A stretch of DNA of 64,000 nucleotides from Gilvimarinus sp. 2_MG-2023 (lineage in GTDB: Bacteria > Pseudomonadota > Gammaproteobacteria > Pseudomonadales > Cellvibrionaceae), in assembly GCF_030547685.1 (NCBI RefSeq), contig NZ_JAUOQM010000044.1:286750-350749 (forward strand), written 5' to 3'. The first letter of the stretch is position 1, and every line of letters starts with the position of its first letter. This document shows, in pieces, positions 18,835-26,163 of this stretch. The translations under genes and the position numbers were made by a program. Under the pieces are notes generated by a model. That model searched no databases. It had not been told where the DNA came from and saw nothing but the letters and a program-made list of their open reading frames with translations.

Positions 18835-20820
18835 ATGAGAATAACAACAGTCCCACTATTATTGGTCGCCACCCTCTGTGTCTTTGTATCGTCGTGTGGC
18901 GGCGGGCAGGGGGAGCCGGACTCGGTGTCTCCGCCGGCCATGGGCCCCGATAAAAGTGAACCCTTGGCCGATGTTCAGTCGCCTTCAGTGGCACGGAGGT
19001 GGAATGAGGTTCTGCTGGAGGCTATACGCAACGATTATGCACGCCCGACCTCCCATTCGCGCAACCTATTTCATTTATCTGCGGCCATGTATGATGCCTG
19101 GGCCGCCTACTCAACTCAAGAAAGTGCCTATTTTCTGGGGCAAACCTTAAATGGTTTTTCCTGTCCTTTCGCCCGCGATGCGTTTCAACAATACAGTGTA
19201 GAAGCGCGCGAAGCGACGATAAGTTATGCAGCCTATCGACTGATTACCCACCGGTTCTCCAATTCACCCAGTGTGGCTTATACCTTGCTGCAATCAAATG
19301 AGTTGATGGACGCTATGGGGCTGAACCCGGCGCTGGTCGCCTCCAGTGCCGAGGGCAATGCGGCCGAGCTGGGTAATTATATTGCCGACTGTTATATTCG
19401 CTACGGCCTGCAAGACGGCTCCAATGAAGCAAACAGTTACCAAAGCCGCTACTACCAACCGGTTAATCCTCCCATCGCTCCCGCTGAGCCCGGCAACCCA
19501 GAGATAAAAGACCTGGGCCGATGGCAGGCCATTGAGCTGGAAACCTCCATTGATCAAGCGGGCAATCAGGTATCTGCTGTGCCCGATTTTATTGGGGCGG
19601 AGTGGGGCGATGTGTTGCCTTTTGCGCTTACCGAGGCGGACCAGGTGCCCTACCAGCGCGATGGTAATCAGTTTACCGTATATCTCGATCCGGGCGAGCC
19701 GCCCTATCCCAATAGTCACTACCGGGATATTTATCAGCGCACTTTTGCTTTGGTTGCTATTTGGGGCTCTCACCTGGATCCGCAACAAACGCCCATTATC
19801 GATATTTCTCCTGCGGCTTTGGGCAACTTGGATATCGCCGACTTCCCCCGTGATTTTAGCGAATATGATCAGTTTTACGCGCTGTTTGAGGGCGGCGACC
19901 CGAGTAGGGGGCGCGCTATAAACCCTTTCACAGGAAAGCCTTACGTGCCTCAGAATGTGTCGCTGGGCGACTATACGCGGGTGTTGGCGGAATTCTGGGC
20001 CGATGGCCCCGAATCTGAAACGCCACCGGGGCACTGGTTTGTCATTCTGAATCATGTGGTGGACCACCCCGAGTTCGAGCGCCAAATGTGGGGCTCAGAA
20101 CAGGTGGGACCGCTCGAGTGGGATATTAAGGCTTATTTTAGCTTGGGGGGCGCTATGCATGATTCGGCGGTAGCGGCCTGGAGCAACAAAGGTTGGTACG
20201 ATTTCGTTCGACCCGTATCGGCCATACGGGCCATGGCGGATTTGGGACAATCCACTGATCCGGATGCGGCATCCTACCACCCCGATGGCCTGCCTTTGTA
20301 TGAGGGTTTTATCGGATTGGTGCAAGCGGGCGACCCACTTGCTGACGGCAAGCCTGACAATATCGGGAAAATAAAACTCTACTCTTGGCGCGGGCCAGAA
20401 ACTATTGAATCGCCACAAACCGATGCGGCAGGTGTCGGCTGGATTTTGGCTGAAAACTGGTGGCCCTATCAACGCCCGACTTTTGTCACCCCGCCCTTTG
20501 CCGGATATGTATCGGGCCACTCTACCTTTTCACGTGCCGCGGCTGAGGTGTTAACAGCGATCACCGGCAGTGAGTACTTCCCCGGCGGTATGGGCGAATT
20601 CTTGGCACCTAAAGATGAATTTTTGGTGTTTGAGCAAGGGCCTAGCACCGATGTTATTTTGCAGTGGGCGACCTATCGAGACGCTTCGGACCAATGTAGC
20701 CTATCGCGAATTTGGGGTGGCATCCATCCGCCGGTGGATGATTTGAGAGGGCGCTTGATGGGCGAAAAAGTCGCGCAGAAAGCTGTCGCTCAGGTGCAAA
20801 AGCTCTTTGCCGGGAATTAA
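18835..20820 (+). CDS. Vanadium-dependent haloperoxidase-like (PAP2 superfamily) lipoprotein
   Basis: The lipobox FVSSC follows a signal peptide. The start ATG has GAGG overlapping the end of the FG-GAP gene. The C-terminal part has the PAP2/vanadium site pattern: FAGYVSGHSTFSRAA (near residue 560) and RIWGGIHPPVDDLRGRLMG (near 627). These correspond to the Ser-Gly-His and Arg/His motifs that hold vanadate or phosphate. A 661-residue length fits bacterial haloperoxidase-like proteins. Known members oxidise halides with peroxide or act as acid phosphatases; which applies here cannot be read from sequence. Pairing with FG-GAP/UnbV proteins is a recurrent arrangement in marine bacteria. Confidence 0.8.
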   Translation: MRITTVPLLLVATLCVFVSSCGGGQGEPDSVSPPAMGPDKSEPLADVQSPSVARRWNEVLLEAIRNDYARPTSHSRNLFHLSAAMYDAWAAYSTQESAYFLGQTLNGFSCPFARDAFQQYSVEAREATISYAAYRLITHRFSNSPSVAYTLLQSNELMDAMGLNPALVASSAEGNAAELGNYIADCYIRYGLQDGSNEANSYQSRYYQPVNPPIAPAEPGNPEIKDLGRWQAIELETSIDQAGNQVSAVPDFIGAEWGDVLPFALTEADQVPYQRDGNQFTVYLDPGEPPYPNSHYRDIYQRTFALVAIWGSHLDPQQTPIIDISPAALGNLDIADFPRDFSEYDQFYALFEGGDPSRGRAINPFTGKPYVPQNVSLGDYTRVLAEFWADGPESETPPGHWFVILNHVVDHPEFERQMWGSEQVGPLEWDIKAYFSLGGAMHDSAVAAWSNKGWYDFVRPVSAIRAMADLGQSTDPDAASYHPDGLPLYEGFIGLVQAGDPLADGKPDNIGKIKLYSWRGPETIESPQTDAAGVGWILAENWWPYQRPTFVTPPFAGYVSGHSTFSRAAAEVLTAITGSEYFPGGMGEFLAPKDEFLVFEQGPSTDVILQWATYRDASDQCSLSRIWGGIHPPVDDLRGRLMGEKVAQKAVAQVQKLFAGN

Positions 20821-20858
20821 ACCTAGCTAGGGCGGGCTGCTGAATTTTGAACGGGTGT

Positions 20859-20894
20859 GGTACATAAAGGCTTAGTGGTAAGCCTTTATGTACC
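20859..20894. terminator. Perfect 16-bp bidirectional hairpin between convergent genes
   Basis: GGTACATAAAGGCTTA (20859-20874) pairs without mismatch with TAAGCCTTTATGTACC (20879-20894) around GTGG. It sits between the haloperoxidase-like gene and the minus-strand beta-helix gene and can stop transcription from both sides, although the T runs are weak. Confidence 0.8.
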
Positions 20895-20931
20895 TTCATA
20901 TTACCCTGAGCGGATAACTGTATCCGGATGA

Positions 20932-22434
20932 TTAATACACTCTAATTTTTAGAAATTGGCAACCATTATTGGGTGTTATATAAAGAGTATTACCTGAAAA
21001 ATCATCGGACGATGCGTAGTTACCCGTGACATTCAAATTTCCTGATCCCGATTGATCCTGAATGTTGCCGCGAAAGTCGCATTGATCATTTGCATTGCTA
21101 TCCCACACTTGCAGTGTTTTATTTTGCAGGCTCTCTGGGAAGGTAACACAGCTGGCCGCACTCAGCTCAACTTCAGTTCTTGCTCCTATCGCAACTTGTT
21201 CGCAACTGGTCGCGCTACTCGAATGACTACTGGAACTGCTGGAACTGCTGGAGCTTTCGGAGCTGCTGCTAGAGTTGCTCGAATTGGAAGACGAAGACGA
21301 TGCCTGAGAGCTAGAAGAGCTACTGCTTGAACTTGTAGGGCTGCCGCCACAGGCACCATTTAATTCGTCGAAACAAGGGTAGGGCCCGTTGTTGGGTTGC
21401 TCGATTGACTGGTCAAGAGAGTAAGCAATATTTCTGGTTTGGTAATCCTTCCATACCAAAGTTGAGCCGCCATCTAAGCGCTGATTGTTTGAGATATGCA
21501 TGGTGGGTTCCTGCGCCCGGAAGGTCCCCGCCGCAAAGGGTAGGTTAAATTCATTATCGTATATGTTCGAACTGGTGTGCTCTCGATAACTGTAAATGGC
21601 GTGAGTAATATTATTGTCGCCCTTGTAATCCATAACATTGTTGCGTACCAGAGCGTCCGTGCCTTTTAAGTCAACAAAGCTGTCGGCCTCTGGTGAAGCG
21701 GAGGTACCTACAATGCCTCGTGCATCCACATGGTTATACTCAATGACTGTCCCTGTAGTGCCGGCTTTAACATCAAATGCTTCAGCGGTAACCCAGGGGC
21801 CGATAGTGCATCCACCGATGGTGTTGAAATCACTGCTATCGGCCGGCGATTCCTGGTGACCGTTGTTGGTGCCAATATACACTCCTTCGCCGGTGCCCTC
21901 TTTACCTTCGCGTTTACCTGTGTCGTGTATATAACAATTGGTCAGTTTGTTGTAAGAGCTACTGATGCGAAAGTGCACGGCTTCTTGACCGACGTTATAG
22001 ACCTCCACATTATCAATTGTGTTGTGGCTGGCCCCTTCAAGCATTATTCCTTTTTGGGCACCAGTAAATTTAAGGTTTTTAATCTCCCAATAGTCGCCCT
22101 CAAGCAGAAAAACGTAACTGGTATCGACATCATCGCCGGCTAGGGTTTGTTTATTGCTTTTTGAGACACTGCGTAAAATGATTGGTGAGTTGAGTGAACC
22201 GCTTTGATCACTGTAAAAGTGAGCCCGACCTTCGCCACTCGTACTTTTGTTGCCAATATATGAACCCGGATGTACCACAATTTCATCGCCTGGGCTGGCG
22301 TTTTTAAGCGCGTTTTGCAGCTCGGTAGCGTTGTAAACCGGCAGTGTTGCCGCAAAGCTGGTAGAACCGAATAGTGCTGTAGCGGCGACAAGCCCTTTTA
22401 AAGAAGTCATATTCTTATGATGTTGAGTCTTCAT
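20932..22434 (-). CDS. Secreted right-handed beta-helix protein, probable polysaccharide lyase, with poly-serine linker and C-terminal domain
   Basis: A signal peptide (to about residue 28) is followed by a right-handed parallel beta-helix at about residues 30-340: NATELQNALKNASPGDEIVVHPGSY, WEIKNLKFTGAQKGIMLEG, NTIDNVEVYNVG and YNKLTNCYIHDTG are its coils. The fold is shared with PL6 (alginate lyase/chondroitinase B), PL1 and similar lyases, and catalytic residues cannot be placed with confidence. A long serine tract (about 367-405) links to a ~90-residue Cys-containing domain (CEQVAIGARTEVELS to NGCQFLKIRVY) of unknown, possibly carbohydrate-binding, function. The start has GGAGG seven bases upstream. 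It stands alone on the minus strand. Confidence 0.7.
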   Translation of the reverse strand: MKTQHHKNMTSLKGLVAATALFGSTSFAATLPVYNATELQNALKNASPGDEIVVHPGSYIGNKSTSGEGRAHFYSDQSGSLNSPIILRSVSKSNKQTLAGDDVDTSYVFLLEGDYWEIKNLKFTGAQKGIMLEGASHNTIDNVEVYNVGQEAVHFRISSSYNKLTNCYIHDTGKREGKEGTGEGVYIGTNNGHQESPADSSDFNTIGGCTIGPWVTAEAFDVKAGTTGTVIEYNHVDARGIVGTSASPEADSFVDLKGTDALVRNNVMDYKGDNNITHAIYSYREHTSSNIYDNEFNLPFAAGTFRAQEPTMHISNNQRLDGGSTLVWKDYQTRNIAYSLDQSIEQPNNGPYPCFDELNGACGGSPTSSSSSSSSSQASSSSSNSSNSSSSSESSSSSSSSSSHSSSATSCEQVAIGARTEVELSAASCVTFPESLQNKTLQVWDSNANDQCDFRGNIQDQSGSGNLNVTGNYASSDDFSGNTLYITPNNGCQFLKIRVY

Positions 22435-22796
22435 TTAAAGCCTCCAGTGAGGTTGATGGTGTGCATGCCCTTCGTGTTATCTCACCGGTTTATGGCGATA
22501 GAGTGGCATATAATTTATTATTTGTATGATGGCTAAGTGGTAAGGCCAAATATAGGCTAGTTAAGCGCTAAGTGTTTGTCAATAAAGTTGGGTAAGGTTG
22601 TGTTGTAAATCACAGAATGAGGCGGAACTTAAACTCTCGAATTTATGTATGACTTGGGTTGTGTATTCAACCGATTGGTTTTTGGTTTGAGGGGCCGTCA
22701 ATAGAGCTGTTGCGGATAAAGGCGGATTCGGGGGGGATTGCCACGGGCCAGCTGTGCTGCCTCGCTGGGAGTCCCGACTGCTTTTGGGGCACATAC
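22435..22796. other. Upstream region of the beta-helix gene and left flank of the island
   Basis: About 360 bases with no convincing gene. The left part must hold the promoter of the minus-strand beta-helix gene. The right part reaches the tRNA-type terminator that marks the former tRNA-Leu locus. Confidence 0.4.
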
Positions 22797-22824
22797 AAAA
22801 AAGCCCCGATCAGTGATCGAGGCC
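22797..22824 (-). terminator. Rho-independent terminator on the minus strand, formerly of a tRNA-Leu gene
   Basis: On the minus strand GCCTCGATCA and TGATCGGGGC pair (22803-22823 as read on plus, one G-U pair) and are followed by six T residues (A run at 22797-22802). It sits ten bases beyond the tRNA 3'-end remnant, where a tRNA terminator is expected. Confidence 0.8.
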
Positions 22825-22833
22825 TTTACTATT

Positions 22834-22851
22834 TGGTGCCCAGGAGAAGAC
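22834..22851 (-). repeat. tRNA-Leu 3'-end remnant: island attachment site
   Basis: TGGTGCCCAGGAGAAGAC is the reverse complement of a tRNA 3' end (T-stem side, acceptor stem, encoded CCA) of the GCCCAGG-type tRNA-Leu. Only 18 bases match; the remaining tRNA body is absent to the right, where an integrase gene follows instead. This is the pattern left when an integrase inserts an element into a tRNA 3' end. The partner copy with the intact tRNA was not found up to 64 kb. Confidence 0.7.
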
Positions 22852-22969
22852 CAAAATCCCTGTTTCCCTGCGTTTCATTAAGTTTTAAAAACCCTATATA
22901 AAACAAATGCCTATAGTTTTATTCTGGTTCAATTCGTTTCATTGTGATTTAATTAAGCGCATATTTCCA

Positions 22970-22990
22970 GGTGGGGTAGAGAGTGGGGTA
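22970..22990 (+). repeat. Integrase-proximal TGGGGTA double repeat (candidate arm site or operator)
   Basis: GGTGGGGTAGAGAGTGGGGTA contains two TGGGGTA units in direct orientation one turn apart, immediately before the integrase start. A near-identical copy lies at 45617-45637. Arm-type integrase sites and operators have this look. Confidence 0.5.
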
Positions 22991-22993
22991 CCA

Positions 22994-24256
22994 ATGACTA
23001 ACAGTGATAATTTATCCGCCAAAACGGTGGGTGGCCTCAGCTATAACTCAGATGCCACAACTAAGAATAAAAAAGCCGTATACAACGTAGGCCCAAGGGG
23101 CTTGGGGTTGTACTTGCAGTGTACTCTTAGAGCAGACGGGTCTTGTGCAAAGTCGTGGCTGTTGAAAATACGTATTGGCAATAAACGGCATGAAGTTGGC
23201 TTAGGGCCTTACGCTGAACTTCCATTAGCTCAAGCGCGAGCCAAAGCCAGAGAGCGCAGAGTCTACTTTGAGCGTGAGATTCTTCTAAATGGCGTTAATC
23301 CCGTAGAGGAAATGCATGCAAACAAAAAGAAAGCCAGAGCGGCTCAGGCTACGGTTATCACGTTCAAAGAGGTCGCTGAGCAATGGCTGGAAAAACGCAG
23401 CAAAGAGGCAACCGGCAAGATGTCTGACGCTAATACTCAGAAGGTTTGGGGCCGTATTGCTAATTATGCCCTACCAAAGCTGGGTGATCTTGCAGTCAAT
23501 GATATTGAGACAGCACATGTTCTCCAGGTGATTAGACCTATCTGGGAGGGTAAGCATGAAACAGCAAGAAAAACTCGTGGCTATATTGAAAATATATTGT
23601 CCTTTGCGATAGCTCAGAAGCTAAGGCCGGATGAAAATCCGGCTCGCTTCAAGGGACACTTAGATCAAGTGCTCCCGAAAGGGGCTAATATTCAGGTAGT
23701 AAAACATCGTGAGGCTTTAGCGGTGGATGAGATGCCTCATTTCATGGCTAACCTTCGTGAGGCTAATACGGTAGCTGCAAGGGCATTAGAGTTCTTGATA
23801 CTAACTGCCACACGGTCAGACCAAGCTCGAAGTGCTCGATGGGAGCAAATAGACTTTAAAGCCAAAACTTGGACCGCTAAAGGTGATGATGTGAAAACCC
23901 GAGGCGTTCATGTTGTGCCGTTATCGGATCGAGCGCTAGAGCTATTAGAGGCAATACCGCGATGCTCCCAATATATGTTTCATAGCAGCGGTAAGTCTGG
24001 CTATGTGAGTGCTACAGGTGTACTCAAGGTAGCCAAGGCTATTTCAGAAGATACCGGTCTTACTGCTCATGGCTTCCGCTCTACATTTGCGGACTGGGCT
24101 GCTACTAAGACGGACGCTGACCACGATGTTATTGAGTATGCCCTAGCGCACAAGGTCGGATCAGAGACTTCCAGGGCGTATCGTAGAGATACATTGATTG
24201 AGCGCCGCCGTGGGCTAATGAATCAATGGTGTGAGTATTGTTATCTTGATAGTTAA
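22994..24256 (+). CDS. int: Tyrosine integrase of the DUF4102/P4-like family
   Basis: The start at 22994 (MTNSDNLSAKT) is preferred; the frame runs back to 22907 through the GGVESGVP-encoding repeat, which looks like DNA-level sequence. The N-terminal DUF4102 arm-binding domain (GPRGLGLYLQC to GLGPYAELPLAQARAKARE) is followed by the SAM-like core-binding and catalytic domains. Catalytic residues are the Arg in LTATRSDQARSARW, HGFR (His-x-x-Arg), the His in ALAHKVG and the Tyr in SRAYRR. Its place 140 bases from a tRNA-Leu 3' remnant shows the target. It would integrate and excise the island. Confidence 0.93.
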   Translation: MTNSDNLSAKTVGGLSYNSDATTKNKKAVYNVGPRGLGLYLQCTLRADGSCAKSWLLKIRIGNKRHEVGLGPYAELPLAQARAKARERRVYFEREILLNGVNPVEEMHANKKKARAAQATVITFKEVAEQWLEKRSKEATGKMSDANTQKVWGRIANYALPKLGDLAVNDIETAHVLQVIRPIWEGKHETARKTRGYIENILSFAIAQKLRPDENPARFKGHLDQVLPKGANIQVVKHREALAVDEMPHFMANLREANTVAARALEFLILTATRSDQARSARWEQIDFKAKTWTAKGDDVKTRGVHVVPLSDRALELLEAIPRCSQYMFHSSGKSGYVSATGVLKVAKAISEDTGLTAHGFRSTFADWAATKTDADHDVIEYALAHKVGSETSRAYRRDTLIERRRGLMNQWCEYCYLDS

Positions 24257-24262
24257 CGCAGG

Positions 24263-25336
24263 GTGGTAGAGTTCGGATTATTGAGTTCTTGTTACTTTAT
24301 AAGTTATAGCGACAAATTAGTAAGGCGATTAAGGCGTAGAGAAATGGTCAAGAGTGTTCTAGGGTTTGGCGTGAAAGAGCTTGGCGAGCTTTCCTCCATT
24401 GTTAATCATAAGGCCTATGAAAATAAAAGAATGGCTCCTGTCAATATGTTTTATTTCATAGCGCCTTCAGAAAGCTTGGGAGAATATATTGCTTCCTCTT
24501 CGACAACTAATCCCTTGGGTGTGGCGGATGGTGAACTGAGGCTTCCACCTGATTGGGATGAAAACCGTCTTCTAATCAATGCTAACCCCGTACTAGCTGC
24601 TGTTCTTGATTTCAAGGCCCGCATAAAGGGAAAAGGAGAGGTTGCCTTTACTGACTCAGTAAAAAGCTACTTGAATCGTTTTGGTTGTACAGAAAGTACT
24701 CCAGAGTACTCACTCTATCAGTTTCGTGTTGTTGGGTTAGTGGCTTATGCTCTTCAGTGTTACCTAGAAGAAAGCTTGCTTTCACCGGATGAAATGGTGT
24801 ACTCGAAAGAGTGTAATAATGAGGTTTTAGAGGCTGCAAAAGTTATCAAAAAGGCACTTAATGATGGTCCAGAAATGAAGAGTGTGGAGCAAATAGGAGA
24901 GCTAGAAAGTTTGCTGGGTACACTTATTGAGCGCAATACAGCGCAAGAACTTTCAAGTGGTGATACTGGATTGGTAAATGTCAGGCCTCAGAAGAAAACT
25001 CGCGGAACTGACTATGCTCTTCGATTAATGATATACAGGTTTGTGACCTACTTTAAAATATTTAACATGACCACCCCAACGGAGCTAATATTAAGCGTAG
25101 CCAAGATGGCAAATTCGGATGTGTCAGATAATACCTATACGAACTATATCCAGGGTGCCAAGCGGTACCTGATTGACAATCCGTACATCAAGAAGCACTG
25201 GTACAAGCGAACTCATACTCACGAAGGACGAGTTAAGGCTTTAAAAAATTCCTCAGTCGATGAATTAAAGAGCGAGCGTATAGCCGACACGAGTGAGTTC
25301 TCTGTTCGAATAAAAAAGAAAAACAGCGATCTTTAA
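24263..25336 (+). CDS. Island protein of unknown function, 357 aa
   Basis: Starts with GTG seven bases after the integrase stop; an ATG at 24344 (MVKSVLGFGVKELG) would give a 330-residue protein, and neither has a strong ribosome site. It is soluble, lysine-rich towards the end, and has no transmembrane helix, zinc knuckle or nucleotide-binding motif that I can see. The C-terminal part (YTNYIQGAKRYLIDNPYIKKHWYKRTHTHEGRVKAL) is basic and could contact nucleic acid. Position directly after the integrase suggests an island-maintenance role. Family not recognised. Confidence 0.6.
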   Translation: MVEFGLLSSCYFISYSDKLVRRLRRREMVKSVLGFGVKELGELSSIVNHKAYENKRMAPVNMFYFIAPSESLGEYIASSSTTNPLGVADGELRLPPDWDENRLLINANPVLAAVLDFKARIKGKGEVAFTDSVKSYLNRFGCTESTPEYSLYQFRVVGLVAYALQCYLEESLLSPDEMVYSKECNNEVLEAAKVIKKALNDGPEMKSVEQIGELESLLGTLIERNTAQELSSGDTGLVNVRPQKKTRGTDYALRLMIYRFVTYFKIFNMTTPTELILSVAKMANSDVSDNTYTNYIQGAKRYLIDNPYIKKHWYKRTHTHEGRVKALKNSSVDELKSERIADTSEFSVRIKKKNSDL

Positions 25337-25513
25337 AAACCCAGTGGACGATGTATAAATTGTCCTCTCGAATGGGTAAAAATATTGAACTCTGGATAAG
25401 CAGTCATTTGGCTGGGTAAAACGGATTTAACTGATAGTTGTATACGGTTTTGAGCCCCCATAATCGATCTAAAGGTAAGAGGCTGTCTCTTGCCATTATT
25501 ATGAGGGTTCTTT

Positions 25514-25711
25514 ATGAACAAACTTATTTTTCTTTTACTTCCTGACGTTCAGGAGATTACAGGCGGAAAAAGCCGCTCCACAATTTGGCGCTGGGTAAGA
25601 TCAGGCCAATTTCCCCAGCCTGTCCGCTTGGCAGGCAACACCATTGGTTGGCCTGTAGAGGCCATCCAGCAATGGCGTGATAGCGTCATTAACCAAGGAG
25701 GGCAGGGCTAA
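25514..25711 (+). CDS. AlpA-family excisionase/regulator
   Basis: 65 residues with the AlpA winged-helix pattern: LLPDVQEITGGKSRSTIWRWVRSGQFPQPVRLAGNTIGWPVEAIQQW. GAGG lies seven bases before the ATG. AlpA proteins switch on integrase or act as excision factors in P4-like islands. Its stop overlaps the start of the next gene (TAATG), so the two are translationally coupled. The preceding 175-base gap probably carries its promoter. Confidence 0.9.
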   Translation: MNKLIFLLLPDVQEITGGKSRSTIWRWVRSGQFPQPVRLAGNTIGWPVEAIQQWRDSVINQGGQG

Positions 25712-26163
25712 TGGAATACCCTGTCCTATCATCCGCATCTCTTTCTGGTTATCTACGGATGTCCCCACCACGTAAGCTCGTTGTCCTGTTGCCATATTTG
25801 GCAAACCAAAAGGCGCTTGCTGAAATATCTGAGCGCAGCGGGATACCGCTTGAAGTGTTAGAGAGCTGGCTTGAAAACGACTTTTCTGAGCTTGTTGCTA
25901 TCTTGGCTGAACGGGATGATGCCTTAGCCCAAGAGATGGCGGAATGCTCCAGGCTGCGGGCAGCTGAACAGCAACGTTCGCTGGATTTTGAAGCCAGTGT
26001 AGTGTTGTCAAACCTTGCAACGGTTGCGACAGGCATGACTACCGTCGAGGAGGTGGAGTCTCGCCTTAACCTAGAGGGTTTAGGTTTGGACGAGGTGATT
26101 GGCTTGCTTCGTTCTAAGTTGGAAGTGGTTCGCGGTTTACAGGAGGTTGATGCTGATGAGTAA
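25711..26163 (+). CDS. Small island protein of unknown function, 150 aa
   Basis: Coupled to the AlpA gene upstream (TAATG) and to the DUF927 gene downstream (8-base overlap). The protein is acidic and helical, with a probable coiled-coil (AILAERDDALAQEMAECSRLRAAEQQRSLDFEASVVLSNL) and a short N-terminal helix-turn-helix-like stretch (KALAEISERSGIPLEVLESWLEND). The tight packing suggests it serves the helicase encoded next, perhaps as a partner or loader. Family not recognised. Confidence 0.65.
   Translation: MEYPVLSSASLSGYLRMSPPRKLVVLLPYLANQKALAEISERSGIPLEVLESWLENDFSELVAILAERDDALAQEMAECSRLRAAEQQRSLDFEASVVLSNLATVATGMTTVEEVESRLNLEGLGLDEVIGLLRSKLEVVRGLQEVDADE

Noticed and set aside
19294-20085. 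263-codon minus-strand frame opposite the haloperoxidase-like gene
   Set aside because: The plus strand carries the SGHS and GGIH motifs; the minus frame lacks coding features.
22907-22993. N-terminal extension of the integrase
   Set aside because: It would encode GGVESGVP from the TGGGGTA DNA repeat and has no ribosome site; integrases of this family start at the DUF4102 domain.
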